Below are positions 16,310 through 25,478 of a DNA stretch of 64,000 bases, piece by piece. Each line of letters begins with the position of its first letter. Within the stretch, counting starts at the first letter, position 1. The translations under genes and the position numbers were made by a program. This DNA is from Roseateles sp. YR242 (GTDB taxonomy: Bacteria > Pseudomonadota > Gammaproteobacteria > Burkholderiales > Burkholderiaceae_C): the NCBI RefSeq assembly GCF_900109745.1, contig NZ_FOAV01000001.1, positions 62,001 to 126,000 of the forward strand. The letters run 5' to 3'. A model generated the notes under the pieces. The model did no database searches, was not told the DNA's origin, and saw only the letters and a program-made list of their open reading frames with translations.

Positions 16310-16846
16310 ATGCCCGGCAACGCATTCATCCGCTTCGAGAAGAACGACGGGGGCCTTGCCCCGGGGGAATCCCAGCAGGCTGGTCATCCGGGGTCTGGTG
16401 GCTGGATCGACCTTGGCGACTGGAGCTGGTCCGCCGAGGCCGAGGCCAGCCATTTGAAAGGCACCGGAGCGGCCATCGGCAAGCCAAGCGCTGGCGCTCT
16501 GAGCATCTCGCATTTCTACGACAAGTCTTCACCGGTGCTGTTGCAGTTCATCGTCCGGGGCGTCCACTTCAAGACGGTCACGATCGACATGCTCAAGCAA
16601 TCCGGCAAGGACCAACCGGAGCTGTTCTTCCAGCTCATCTGCAAGGACGCCTTCATCACCAAGGTGAGCAGCAGCGCTGGCGAAGACGGCACTGTCAACC
16701 AGGAAGTCGAGTTTGTCTTCAAGCAGATTGCGCTGGGCTACAAGCGCCAGAACAGTGATGGGTCGCTGGCAGCCGCACAGTTCTTCCGCTGGAACGTTGC
16801 CGAGATGACGCAGGCGACCCCGGATATCCGCATGACCATCCAGTGA
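16310..16846 (+). CDS. hcp: T6SS tube protein Hcp (TssD), first copy
   Basis: A 178-residue Hcp-family protein. Hexamers stack into the inner tube that is expelled with the VgrG spike. It has the opening MPGNAFIRFEKND, the GGWIDLGDWSWSAE strand, the conserved KPSAGALSISHFYDKSSPVLLQFI core, and the C-terminal VEFVFKQIALGYKRQ. It belongs to the longer Hcp type (about 160-180 residues). The ATG lies 2 bp after tssC. A second copy follows 7 bp downstream. Confidence 0.93.
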   Translation: MPGNAFIRFEKNDGGLAPGESQQAGHPGSGGWIDLGDWSWSAEAEASHLKGTGAAIGKPSAGALSISHFYDKSSPVLLQFIVRGVHFKTVTIDMLKQSGKDQPELFFQLICKDAFITKVSSSAGEDGTVNQEVEFVFKQIALGYKRQNSDGSLAAAQFFRWNVAEMTQATPDIRMTIQ

Positions 16847-16853
16847 GGCCCTA

Positions 16854-17384
16854 ATGCCCGGCAATACCTTCATCAATTTCGGCAAGAACGATGTCCCGAT
16901 CGGGGAGTCCGTCCAGAAGGGCCACCACGGCACGGATGGCTGGATCGACATCAGCGACTGGAGCTTCGACATCGAGGCCGACAGCAGCTCGGACCGGGGT
17001 GGCGGCGCGGCAGTGGGCAAGGCGCTGCCCGGCTCGTTGTCCATCTCCCACTGCTTCGACAGTTCCTCCACCGCCATCCTTTCCAAGATGGTGGCCGGGC
17101 GCCACTTCCCCATCATCACCATCGAGATGCTCAAGGCCACAGGCGAATCCGACGGCCCCCAGACCTTCTTCCAGATCAAGGCGAGCGAAGCCTTCGTGAC
17201 CAAGGTTTCCATCAAAGGCGGGGAAGACGGAGCGATGAGCCAGGAGATCGAATTCGTCTTCAAGGAGATCTTTGTCGGCTACAAGCCGCAGACCAACAAG
17301 GGCAACCTCGAAACGACGATCGGCTTCGAATGGAGCGTCAAGGAGAACCGCCTCGGCTCCGCCATTCCGGACAAGCTGAAGTGA
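16854..17384 (+). CDS. hcp: T6SS tube protein Hcp (TssD), second copy
   Basis: A 176-residue paralogue of the preceding Hcp with the same layout: MPGNTFINFGKND at the start, DGWIDISDWSFDIEADSS, KALPGSLSISHCFDSSSTAIL, and IEFVFKEIFVGYKPQ near the end. The shared ends and diverged middle show an older tandem duplication, not a recent copy. Two Hcps may mix in one tube or carry different effectors inside the ring. Its TGA overlaps the ATG of the next gene by one base (TGATG), implying translational coupling to an Hcp-like gene. Confidence 0.93.
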   Translation: MPGNTFINFGKNDVPIGESVQKGHHGTDGWIDISDWSFDIEADSSSDRGGGAAVGKALPGSLSISHCFDSSSTAILSKMVAGRHFPIITIEMLKATGESDGPQTFFQIKASEAFVTKVSIKGGEDGAMSQEIEFVFKEIFVGYKPQTNKGNLETTIGFEWSVKENRLGSAIPDKLK

Positions 17385-17926
17385 TGCCCAACCCGATGGA
17401 CACCCGCTTGGCGTCCTCGCTGCACCTCGCGCTGACGATCGACGGCCGGTTGCTGGCTGGCGACAGCACCGTGCGAGGCCGTGAGGGGCTCATTGAATTG
17501 AGGCGCTGCCGATGGTCGGCAGCGGCTGGCCGCTCCACGGCCGCTCTCACCACCGCGGCCGGCATGGAAGTTCCTTTGGCGGCGCTTCGCCTCGGGTACC
17601 TCCACCTGGACAAGGCATGGGACCGGTCCAGCGCCGCCCTGCTCCAGGCGCTCTCGCGCGGGGAACGGGCCGAATCGGCCGTGCTCACCCTGTCCGGCCC
17701 GCCGCCGGCCGACACCGATGCCGCCGCACCCACCCTGCTGAGTATCGAACTGACCGACGTCGCCTTGCTGGATGTGTGTGTCTGCACAGATGCCGACGCG
17801 GCCGAGCATCAACTCCGGGAACACCTGGTCCTGGGCGGCGCCCGCTCCGCCCGCTTGCGGCATTTCCCGGGTGGCCAGTCCGGGCAGGCGTCCACCACGC
17901 TTTGCAATGGGCAGGGGGCCGCCTGA
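17384..17926 (+). CDS. Diverged Hcp-like protein, third in tandem
   Basis: A 180-residue protein starting MPNPMDTRLASSLHLALTI. It is not called Hcp by simple motif matching, but its layout follows the fold: an N-terminal strand with IDGRLLAGDST, IELRRCRWSAAAG where Hcp has the WIEI-type strand, LGYLHLDKAWDRSSAALLQAL aligning with the Hcp core xLxKxxDKSSPxLL, and SIELTDVALLDVCVCTD for the later strand. The sequence is Ala/Leu/Arg-rich and much degraded relative to hcp1/2. Coupled by TGATG overlaps to both neighbours. It may be a specialised tube cap, an adaptor or a decaying paralogue; the Hcp relation is my inference. Confidence 0.6.
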   Translation: MPNPMDTRLASSLHLALTIDGRLLAGDSTVRGREGLIELRRCRWSAAAGRSTAALTTAAGMEVPLAALRLGYLHLDKAWDRSSAALLQALSRGERAESAVLTLSGPPPADTDAAAPTLLSIELTDVALLDVCVCTDADAAEHQLREHLVLGGARSARLRHFPGGQSGQASTTLCNGQGAA

Positions 17927-18525
17927 TGGAGTACCCGGCCGTGATGTGGATCAACGAAGAGCGGGGGGGCGGCGGCGCGCCTGCATCAGCCTCCCTGATC
18001 GAAGGCGATGTCGAACTCGCCGATGCCCGTGGTGCGATCGCGCTCCTGGGCTGCCGTTGGTCCATGTGTCGGCCGGCGGCCGCTTCAAGGCTGGCCGCGG
18101 GCGCCGTGCAGGGCCCGCCGCTGGCGATCGCCAAGCGGCTGGACGCCGCCAGCATCGCCATGGTGGGCCTGTTGTGGTCGCCGCGCCCCCTGACTGTGCG
18201 GCTGCGCTTTGGTAGTCAGGTGCAATGGCAACTCAGTCAAGCCCACTTGCTGGACTATGCCGTCGATGTCGATGGCAATGATCGCCACGACCAACCGCTT
18301 GAACATTGGCATATCGGTTTTCGTCAACTGCGCATTGACCATCGGCTGGCGGACGGACGGACGCTGAGCACCGACATCAGCCCGCCCCTTATCGGTGCCG
18401 CATCGGCGACTTCGGCGGCGCCCGACGCCTCTTGCCAGCAGTCCCTCGGGTTCCCGCGGTCTTTCCACACCCCCTCGCCCTGTGACCCTGACTCTGGGTG
18501 GCACGGCCCTGCCTCCAGCCACTGA
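17926..18525 (+). CDS. Diverged Hcp-like protein, fourth in tandem
   Basis: A 199-residue protein starting MEYPAVMWINEERGGGG. The body again follows an Hcp-like order: SLIEGDVELADARGAIALL, GCRWSMCRPAA, PLAIAKRLDAASIAMVGLL in place of the Hcp DKSSPxLL helix, and the closing HWHIGFRQLRIDHRL strand where Hcp has EFxFxxIxxxY. The last 40 residues are Ser/Pro-rich and lack structure. The ATG overlaps the previous stop (TGATG) and tssE starts 1 bp after its TGA. Relation to Hcp is weaker than for the third copy and is inferred from order and position; function unknown. Confidence 0.5.
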   Translation: MEYPAVMWINEERGGGGAPASASLIEGDVELADARGAIALLGCRWSMCRPAAASRLAAGAVQGPPLAIAKRLDAASIAMVGLLWSPRPLTVRLRFGSQVQWQLSQAHLLDYAVDVDGNDRHDQPLEHWHIGFRQLRIDHRLADGRTLSTDISPPLIGAASATSAAPDASCQQSLGFPRSFHTPSPCDPDSGWHGPASSH

Positions 18526-18526
18526 C

Positions 18527-19018
18527 ATGACCCAGCCCGCCCTGCTCGACCGCTTCGCCGCCACGCCGGTGAGCGCCCCTCAGAGTAGCGAAGCACTGCT
18601 GCGTGCCGATGTGCTTCGCAATCTGGATGCGCTGTTCAATGCCGTTGCCCTGGAGCCTGGGCAAGAGGCATGGCCATCAGCTGCGAATGGGTCAGCGCTC
18701 GACCATGTTTGGCGTTCCTGCCTGAACTTCGGTCTGCCGGCCTGGGCCGGGCTTGCTTTATCCCCATCCCGTCTGCGTTGGCTGGAGGATGCGCTCACCC
18801 AGGCAATACGTCGCTTCGAACCCCGGCTGCTGCCGAGCCCTTTGACCGTCAGTCTTCGGCGGGTGGCTGCGGGCGGCGAAGGCTGGTCAGCGGGAGCCCG
18901 TCTCCAGGTGGTGATCCTGGCCCGGATGTGGCTGTCCGGCGCTCCAGTGCCGGTGTCCATCGTCGCGGATCTCGATGCGGACACTCGTCGGGCCCAGTTG
19001 CGCCTGCAAAGCCGTTGA
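18527..19018 (+). CDS. tssE: T6SS baseplate protein TssE (gp25-like)
   Basis: A 163-residue gp25-like baseplate wedge protein, recognised from the early LLDRF motif (MTQPALLDRFAATP), the LRADVLRNLDALFNAV helix, NFGLPAWAGLALSPSRLRWLEDALTQAIRRFEPRL, and the C-terminal strand region. TssE starts sheath polymerisation at the baseplate together with TssF, TssG and TssK. I use ATG 18527, one base after the upstream stop; the longer open frame would add translated upstream coding sequence. It is followed by tssF after 10 bp. Confidence 0.85.
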   Translation: MTQPALLDRFAATPVSAPQSSEALLRADVLRNLDALFNAVALEPGQEAWPSAANGSALDHVWRSCLNFGLPAWAGLALSPSRLRWLEDALTQAIRRFEPRLLPSPLTVSLRRVAAGGEGWSAGARLQVVILARMWLSGAPVPVSIVADLDADTRRAQLRLQSR

Positions 19019-19028
19019 GGCTGCTGCC

Positions 19029-20969
19029 ATGGATGCACGCCTGCTTCAACACTTCAACGAGGAACTGGCCTATCTCCGCGAGATGGGCCAGGAGTTCTCC
19101 GATGAATTCCCTCAGGTGGCGGGCCGGTTGGGGCTGGGCGCCGGTGCGGATACCGACCCCCATGTCGAGCGGCTGCTAGAGGGCTGCGCCTTTCTTTCAG
19201 CGCGAATCCGGCTGATGCTGGACGCGCAGACCTCCGCCTTTGCCCACCGGTTGGTGGACCTGCTGCAGCCCTCGCTGCTAGCGCCAACGCCCTCGATGCT
19301 GATCGCGCAGTTGTTGCCGCCCCCCACCCTGGCCCATGAACAACCGCTGCCGCGCGGCACCGGCCTCAGCGCCCCCGCAGTGGGCGCCTCGTCCACCCGT
19401 TGCCACTTCGTCACCAGCCAGGAGACGTGGCTCACCCCCGCCCGTGTGGAGACGGCCACGCTGAGCCAACGTTTGTCCCAGTTGCCCCGTCCCGTCACCG
19501 GGTCCCGGCCGGCGCGCAGCGCCCTGACACTTCAGTTGCGACTGCCCGGGGACCGCTCCTTCGATGAGTTGGCGGCCGATCGGTTCAGGTTGTTCCTCAA
19601 CGGCCCTGCCGCCACCGCCACCCAGTTGCTGGCGCTGATGCGAGCACACGTCGTGGCGGTGCATGGCGGCGCCCCCGGCGAGGGTGCCTGGTGGCCTCAG
19701 GTGACGGTCGAGCCCGCCGGCCTGAGCCCTGAAGAAGCCCTCCTTCCCTGCAGCAGTACCTGCTGGTCGGGGCTGCGCCTGCTGCAGGAACACCTGGCCT
19801 TCCCGGAGCGAAGCCAATTCATTGATCTGCGGCATGTGGCGCCGACCCTGGCCGCCACCCGCGGGCCCGTGCTGGAGCTTGTCTGCTACTTCGACATCAC
19901 GGCCGAGGCGCTTGAGGGAGACATACAGGCGCAGCACTTCCTGCTCAACTGCGTGCCCGCCATCAATCTCTTTGCACTGCGGGGAGATCCGCTGCCGGTG
20001 CACGCGCAACAGCGAGAGGTGCATCTGGTCCCCCGGCGGATGGCACCGATGGACCATGAAGTCATCGCGGTAACGGCGCTGACGGGTGTGGATGAGTCGG
20101 GCGTCGAACATCCCATTCAGGGCTGGGACACGCCAGTCGGCCCGGACGCCTTTCCCCTCGGCCGCCCGCTGGCGCCGGGTCCGGGTGACGAGGACGATCC
20201 GCCTCCCGCCTATCGCTTCGGTCTACGCAGAGAACCTCGTCATGCCTCGGACCGAATCCGGCGCCGCGGTCCGCGCAGCGCTTATGCCGGCAGTGAGGTG
20301 TTTGTCAACTTGTCCGCCACGGGTGCAACGTCGGAGCCGCTCCACCTCGTGTCGCCACGCCTGCTGTGCAGCAACCGGGATCTGCCTCTGAGCCTGGCCC
20401 CAACGCGGCCCGACGCGCTTGCCTCGACACCAACATCGCCTTCCGTCCTGATGTCATCCCCTGACGCGAGTTCGGCGACGCCCGCTGCAAACACTCGCTG
20501 GTCGGCCAGCGGCAAACAGCCGCTGGACGCGATCCACATCGTCGCAGGGCCCAGCCGACCGATCGAAGCGGCCCAGGACAGCGATGCCATCACGCTGATC
20601 GGTTTGTTGGCCCTGCACCACCGACCGCTGAGCATCCCTGACGGTGAAGTTGCCGCACGTGCGCTACGCGACTGGCTGCTCCGGCTTCCCCAGGCCGCCG
20701 CGCCCGAGGCCCAGCGAAGCCTCCACGCGATCCTCCAGCTGGAGGCACACCCCGCTGTGCGGCGCCACCCCTCGCCCGGCCCCATCGCCTTTTCTCGCGG
20801 CATCGAGATCCGGCTGACCGTGAACGAGGATGCCCTCGCAGGCGCGAGCGCTTATCCCCTGGGAGCGGCGCTCCATGGCTATCTGTCCGGCCAGGCGGCC
20901 ATCAACCAATGGGTCGCGTTGATCCTGCTCTCCACCAGTGGCGAAGAGATCGGCCGGTGGCAATCATGA
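19029..20969 (+). CDS. tssF: T6SS baseplate protein TssF (VasA/ImpG)
   Basis: A 646-residue baseplate protein. The start MDARLLQHFNEELAYLREMGQEFSDEFPQVAGRLGL is the classic TssF opening (LxYFNxELxxLRExGxEFAxxxPxxAxxLGL). Further conserved stretches are HVERLLEGCAFLSARIRLMLD, RGTGL, TCWSGLRLLQEHLAFPE and NCVPAINLFAL. TssF forms the wedge heterotrimer with two TssG-binding surfaces. ATG 19029 was chosen by homology; the open frame extends 18 codons further upstream into tssE. Its TGA overlaps tssG (ATGA). Confidence 0.93.
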   Translation: MDARLLQHFNEELAYLREMGQEFSDEFPQVAGRLGLGAGADTDPHVERLLEGCAFLSARIRLMLDAQTSAFAHRLVDLLQPSLLAPTPSMLIAQLLPPPTLAHEQPLPRGTGLSAPAVGASSTRCHFVTSQETWLTPARVETATLSQRLSQLPRPVTGSRPARSALTLQLRLPGDRSFDELAADRFRLFLNGPAATATQLLALMRAHVVAVHGGAPGEGAWWPQVTVEPAGLSPEEALLPCSSTCWSGLRLLQEHLAFPERSQFIDLRHVAPTLAATRGPVLELVCYFDITAEALEGDIQAQHFLLNCVPAINLFALRGDPLPVHAQQREVHLVPRRMAPMDHEVIAVTALTGVDESGVEHPIQGWDTPVGPDAFPLGRPLAPGPGDEDDPPPAYRFGLRREPRHASDRIRRRGPRSAYAGSEVFVNLSATGATSEPLHLVSPRLLCSNRDLPLSLAPTRPDALASTPTSPSVLMSSPDASSATPAANTRWSASGKQPLDAIHIVAGPSRPIEAAQDSDAITLIGLLALHHRPLSIPDGEVAARALRDWLLRLPQAAAPEAQRSLHAILQLEAHPAVRRHPSPGPIAFSRGIEIRLTVNEDALAGASAYPLGAALHGYLSGQAAINQWVALILLSTSGEEIGRWQS

Positions 20970-21907
20970 ACCGCGATCTGTTCCACCTTCTTCGTCAGCT
21001 GGAGACACTGCGCGCCGACCGGCCACCGCTGGGGCATGCCAGACGCCCATCGTTGGAGCCGGTGCGCCTGCATCAGCCCGCGAGCTTGGAGATGACATCT
21101 CCAGGCGTGAGCGATGTCGGTCCGGGCCAGGGGCGTGACAGCCCCCCCCCGGTGCACGTCCATCAACACGGTTTCGGGCTGCTCGGGCCGCATGGGCCCT
21201 TACCGCTTTGGTTGACCGAATGGGTCGCGGGCCTTGCACGTCATGACGGACAACCGGCGGCTGGCCGGTTCCTTGATCTGTTGTCCCACCGGTTCGGCAT
21301 GCTGCTTTATCGGGCCTGGGCCCAGGCCCAGGTGACGGTGGATGCCCAGTCGCAGGCGGGCACCTGGCTGAACGCCCTGACCGGCCGGCATGGGGCTGAC
21401 GCATCAGACGTCACACCAGCGCCTGGCCGACTGGCCTTCGCAGCGCCCTTGTGGTCCACCTCGCGCTCCCCGGCGTTGCTGGCGCAATGGTGTGCCTTCG
21501 GCCTGAACGTTCCCGCGCGTGTCTGCTGCTGGCAAGGGGCCTGGCTGCCAGTGCCTTCGGCCTGGCGCTGCGGGCTGGGCCAGGGCAGTCAGCGCCTGGG
21601 CCAGGACGTCTTGCTCGGTGGGCACGTGTGGGAGGTCGACCACCGCATCCGATTGGTACTGGGCCCGCTGTCACTGGCCGAGTTCCGTCAGCTCCAACCC
21701 GGTGGGCCTCAGCTCGTGCGGCTGCGCACGCTCATGGCTGAATGGCTGGGGCTGGGCTGGCAATGGGATGTGCAACTGGTGCTGAGGCCGGACCAATGCC
21801 CCAGCGTGCGGCTCGACCACGGCACCCGGCTGGGACATGACAGCTGGCTGGCCAGGCGCCCGGGCGCAGGCCCTGCCGACGATCGGACGATCGGAGGCCA
21901 GCGATGA
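20966..21907 (+). CDS. tssG: T6SS baseplate protein TssG (VasB/ImpH)
   Basis: A 313-residue baseplate protein. It has the LFHLLRQLETLRADRPPLGHARRPSLEPVRLHQPASL region typical of ImpH (usually RxGxxxxPxxExxRFxQxPSL), the HGFGLLGPHGPLPLWLTEWV motif (standard FGLLGPNGALPLHLTE), and FLDLLSHRFGMLLYRAW. TssG dimers link TssF and TssE in the wedge. The ATG overlaps the tssF stop and the TGA overlaps the vgrG start (ATGA both times), so the three genes are translationally coupled. Confidence 0.92.
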   Translation: MNRDLFHLLRQLETLRADRPPLGHARRPSLEPVRLHQPASLEMTSPGVSDVGPGQGRDSPPPVHVHQHGFGLLGPHGPLPLWLTEWVAGLARHDGQPAAGRFLDLLSHRFGMLLYRAWAQAQVTVDAQSQAGTWLNALTGRHGADASDVTPAPGRLAFAAPLWSTSRSPALLAQWCAFGLNVPARVCCWQGAWLPVPSAWRCGLGQGSQRLGQDVLLGGHVWEVDHRIRLVLGPLSLAEFRQLQPGGPQLVRLRTLMAEWLGLGWQWDVQLVLRPDQCPSVRLDHGTRLGHDSWLARRPGAGPADDRTIGGQR

Positions 21908-24165
21908 CCTCGCAATCCTGGCCCGCAGAGGCGACATTCCATCCCCCGCCCACGGCGGATGGCCCCTGGCGGCTGCGGCACCTGGACGCCCAGGAAGTCG
22001 TGAACGGCGTGCCCCGATACGAATTGATCCTGGACGGTCCCGCTGACGATGGCGTGGCAAACCGCCTGCTGGGCCGCCCCGCCAGCGTCCGCCTGCCCTT
22101 GGCGTCCGGTGAGATGCGACATCTGCATGGGTGGGTAGCCGAGGTCGAGACGGCCGACCGGTCGCCCACCGAGGGAGACGACCAACGTCCCCCGAACTCC
22201 CTCGCCGCGGCGGTGTTGGGCTGGCGGATCGTGCTGCGCCCCTGGTTGAACCTGCTCGGCCTGAACAGCCCCTTGCGGGCCTTCCGTCACAAGACCACTG
22301 GAGAAATCCTGCAGGCTGTGCTGGACGCCTATTCACCGCATGCCCAGGTAGAACATCGCCACCGCTTGCGTTTTCATCCACGGCCCTGGGCCATCCAGTA
22401 CCGGGAGAGCGACCTGGACTTCATCCGCCGACTGTTGGCCGATGAGGGACTGATCTTCTGGCTTGAACACGATACCCAGGGTGCGAATCTGATCCTGGCC
22501 GATGCGAGCGCCCGCAACAGCAGTGGCACCGGCCCGACGCTCTCCTGGCAACCACCCCACCCGTCATCCGGTCAGCCGGCGCAACCGTCGCAGGCAGGTC
22601 AGCGCCCTGGCCACATCCTCTGGAACTGGTCGCGTCGGCGGCAACTCCAGGCTGTGCAGGTCAGCCTGCATGATTTTTCGGCGGAGGTTCCCGACCAGAC
22701 GCTGCAGGCACAGAGCCGCCGGCCGCTGGCCCACGCCGCTGCCGGCCCCTTGCGGTATGCCGTGCATCCTGGCTTTCCGGCGGACGAGGGGCCGGAAGCC
22801 GACATCGCCGCCCACGAGCAGGCCGGCCAACGCCGCGCGGAGTCCTGGGCCCATGCCTTCGCCAACCAGGCCGATCTCTCGGGCGCACAGACAAGTAGCC
22901 GGGAGGTGCTCTGCGGCCACGACTTCGAACTGGTGGACCATCCCGTGGATGCCGGTCGTTATCGGGTGCTCGCCATTCGGTTCGAACTCAGGCAAGCCGG
23001 CCACGGCGCGCTGCGAGCCCCGACCGACGACTTTGACGATTCCCCGGCGGGACCGCTCTGGCGGGCAGGACCCAGGCATCACCTCCGGCCGATTTCCCAC
23101 TTCGTGGCCGCCGTGCAGGCGGTTCCCGCCGATCAACCCCTGGCGCCCGCTGTCACACCGCCTGGCTGCATGCCGGGGCCGCAGTCCGCCACGGTCATTG
23201 GCCCCCCTGGGGAATCCGTTCATGCCGACAGGGACGGACGGGTGCGCATCCGCTTTCATTGGGAAATCGCTTCCGACGCAAAGACGTCATCCGGGCCGGA
23301 CGGCAGCGACGAGAACGCAGGAGGCTGGGTGCGCGTCTGCCAATCCTGGAGCGGCAGTGGCTTCGGCGTTATGGCTCATCCGCGTATCGGCGACGAAGTC
23401 CTGGTCGGCTTTCTGGATGGTCACCCGGACCGCCCGATCGTCATCGGCCGTCTGCACAACCGCAAGCGTCCACCGCCTTATCTGCTGCCGCAGCATGCCA
23501 GCATCAGCGGATGGCGCTCCCAGGTGATCGAGGGCAGTGCCGGCCAAGCGCACGAAATCCGTTTTGAAGATCGGCAGCAGGCCGCCTATGTCTGGATGCA
23601 ATCGCAGGCGGACTGGCATCTGCGCATCGGCCGTGATCAGCAGGAAAGCATCCAGGGCCACTCGTGGTCCTGGGTGGGTGGGGACCGTCGACAGGAAATC
23701 AACGGCCAGTGGACACTCGCCATCAAGAATGACAGTCGGCTGGACCTGGCGGCGAATACTGATTTGCAGCTCGGCGGCGATCTGCGGGCTGCGCTGGCTG
23801 GCAATGGCCGATGGCGGGTGGACGGCGACCTGGCCTTGCGCTGCGGCAAGACGCTCGCCCTGCATAGCGATGCGGAAGTGGCCATCAGTGCCAGCCAGCC
23901 GTTGCGGCTCTCCAGCAATATCAAGGCGGAAGTTCAGGCGCCGCTGGCGGTGGTGTTGCAATCGGACACCCGCATCAGCCTCAGCGCCGGCGGGTCATTC
24001 CTGACCCTCGGCCCGGAAGGCGTGTCAATCTCGGGGCCGCTGGTGTTGATCAATTCCGGAGGCTCGGCGCTGAGTGCTGGTCGTGTCGAGCCGCCCACGC
24101 CGTCATCACCCCAACGCCCGGACGCCTTACCGGAACATCAGGATCCACTGGAGGGCACGTCATGA
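21904..24165 (+). CDS. vgrG: T6SS spike protein VgrG (TssI)
   Basis: A 753-residue VgrG with gp27-like part (1-330), gp5 OB-fold (about 415-520, with PPGESVHADRDGRVRIRFHWE and GWVRVCQSWSGSGFGVMAHPRIGDEVLVGFLDGHPDRPIVIG) and a DUF2345-type beta-helix needle (about 550-735). The receptor-side stretch QYRESDLDFIRRLLADEGLIFWLEHD is classical. There is no C-terminal effector domain; the protein ends in a Pro-rich tail, so any cargo must bind through a PAAR-like tip or adaptor. The following two unrecognised genes and the PAAR-like gene are likely its partners. Confidence 0.95.
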   Translation: MTSQSWPAEATFHPPPTADGPWRLRHLDAQEVVNGVPRYELILDGPADDGVANRLLGRPASVRLPLASGEMRHLHGWVAEVETADRSPTEGDDQRPPNSLAAAVLGWRIVLRPWLNLLGLNSPLRAFRHKTTGEILQAVLDAYSPHAQVEHRHRLRFHPRPWAIQYRESDLDFIRRLLADEGLIFWLEHDTQGANLILADASARNSSGTGPTLSWQPPHPSSGQPAQPSQAGQRPGHILWNWSRRRQLQAVQVSLHDFSAEVPDQTLQAQSRRPLAHAAAGPLRYAVHPGFPADEGPEADIAAHEQAGQRRAESWAHAFANQADLSGAQTSSREVLCGHDFELVDHPVDAGRYRVLAIRFELRQAGHGALRAPTDDFDDSPAGPLWRAGPRHHLRPISHFVAAVQAVPADQPLAPAVTPPGCMPGPQSATVIGPPGESVHADRDGRVRIRFHWEIASDAKTSSGPDGSDENAGGWVRVCQSWSGSGFGVMAHPRIGDEVLVGFLDGHPDRPIVIGRLHNRKRPPPYLLPQHASISGWRSQVIEGSAGQAHEIRFEDRQQAAYVWMQSQADWHLRIGRDQQESIQGHSWSWVGGDRRQEINGQWTLAIKNDSRLDLAANTDLQLGGDLRAALAGNGRWRVDGDLALRCGKTLALHSDAEVAISASQPLRLSSNIKAEVQAPLAVVLQSDTRISLSAGGSFLTLGPEGVSISGPLVLINSGGSALSAGRVEPPTPSSPQRPDALPEHQDPLEGTS

Positions 24166-25478
24166 CGAACGACGCTGCTTCGGTGCTACTGGAATTTCCC
24201 GCCGCCACGGGCCGGTATGTGCCAGCGGACGCAGGCCTCGCCTGGCAGCCCGTCCACCCGGCTCCGGCGCAGATCACCCTTGCGTTGCAGCCGTCGCACG
24301 CGGCCATCGCAAACTTGCATCGGGTAGCCCCGGAACCGGGTCCCTCGGTGAGCGGGTTGACGATCCTGGCGTTTCAGCCGTGCTCAGGCCGCGTGCTGCA
24401 GCAAACCCGCTTGCCTGCCACTGCGCCCGCCCGATGGCGGTTGGACCGGCATACCGGCAGCACGGTGGTGGCGCTTGTCGACAGCCCCCTACCCACGGAC
24501 TGCCGTCCGGCCTCGCGCCAGATGGCCACCCCAGCCGCCCCGATGGAGCAATTGCTCACGCCGCTGTCCTCGCTGGCCGACCCGCCCGACGTGCCGCGCC
24601 TGCGAATCTCTGCCTGGCCGGCGCTACAGCAGGCGCTGCACTGGCGCCGGGACCCGCCTCAGCGGTCAGTGCCAGCCGGCGCCGCCTTGCCCTGCGCTGC
24701 CTCTCAGGCCCATCGCGAACGTGATGGTCATGCCGACGATCATCCCGCCGGGCTCTCGCTCTCCGGCCGCTTTGCGGACCTTGATCAACAACTGCAGCGC
24801 GGCTGGGTGCGGCTGGGTGAGGTCTGGCGGCAGCATGGTCTGCAGGACATCGACATCCAGTCCTGCCCCCGGGTATTGACTGGGGCAGGCAGCTTGATCT
24901 GGGGGTATGCGTTCGCGCCGCTGGAAGCCGCGGCCGAGGCGCACGCCCGGCGCGTGGCGGACCAACCGCCAGCGATGCGGTGGTGGGCGCGGTGGTCGCT
25001 GCTCCCCTGGCAGCCCGACATGCATGCGAGAGCCCGCCTGACGATCGGCGACGCCCAGGTCTGGCTGACCTGGAGCCCCAGGCCGTGGTCCTCTTCCTCT
25101 TCCGACGGCGACGGCGACGACGGCATGGCGCAAGGCCGTGTGCCTTGGACACTGGACCAGGGCGGCTGTGTGCCGGTGGCCCCTGGCCACACACTTTCAG
25201 CCATCTCGGTACAGACCTTCTCGGACCTGCAGTGGACGCCAGTCGCCGCCGGCTCAGGGGCGGTACTGACCATTGCTCAGGCGCCCCAAGCGCCGGCCCT
25301 CCCGCTCAAGGCACGCTTCGGTTTGCGCCAGGAGGGCGCGGGGCTGGCCTTGTTTGCTCAGGCCTCCTGCGGCCCGCTGACCCTGTGCCTGCGCGTCCGC
25401 CACCCTTGGCAGGGCGAACAGTGGCGCCAGTTGCACCTGCCGGAGGTGCAACTGCTGGACTGGAGCCTCGACGGATGA
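24162..25478 (+). CDS. Unrecognised VgrG-linked protein, 438 residues
   Basis: The ATG overlaps the vgrG stop (ATGA). The protein is rich in Ala, Pro, Gln and Trp and has no signal peptide, transmembrane segment or catalytic motif I can name. The N-terminal 130 residues look beta-rich (VLLEFPAATGRYVPADAGLAW); a central 215-300 segment is helical (QLQRGWVRLGEVWRQHGLQD) and ends in MRWWARWSLLPWQPD; the C-terminal third is again beta-like (TLCLRVRHPW). Position between vgrG and a PAAR-like tip is where effectors, adaptors (DUF1795, DUF4123, DUF2169) or immunity genes sit, but I see none of these signatures. Likely an effector or loading factor, by position only. Confidence 0.6.
   Translation: MTNDAASVLLEFPAATGRYVPADAGLAWQPVHPAPAQITLALQPSHAAIANLHRVAPEPGPSVSGLTILAFQPCSGRVLQQTRLPATAPARWRLDRHTGSTVVALVDSPLPTDCRPASRQMATPAAPMEQLLTPLSSLADPPDVPRLRISAWPALQQALHWRRDPPQRSVPAGAALPCAASQAHRERDGHADDHPAGLSLSGRFADLDQQLQRGWVRLGEVWRQHGLQDIDIQSCPRVLTGAGSLIWGYAFAPLEAAAEAHARRVADQPPAMRWWARWSLLPWQPDMHARARLTIGDAQVWLTWSPRPWSSSSSDGDGDDGMAQGRVPWTLDQGGCVPVAPGHTLSAISVQTFSDLQWTPVAAGSGAVLTIAQAPQAPALPLKARFGLRQEGAGLALFAQASCGPLTLCLRVRHPWQGEQWRQLHLPEVQLLDWSLDG

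Noticed and set aside
24162-25478. Known T6SS adaptor or Rhs-type effector
   Set aside because: No DUF4123, DUF1795, DUF2169, RHS or MIX signatures; left unassigned.
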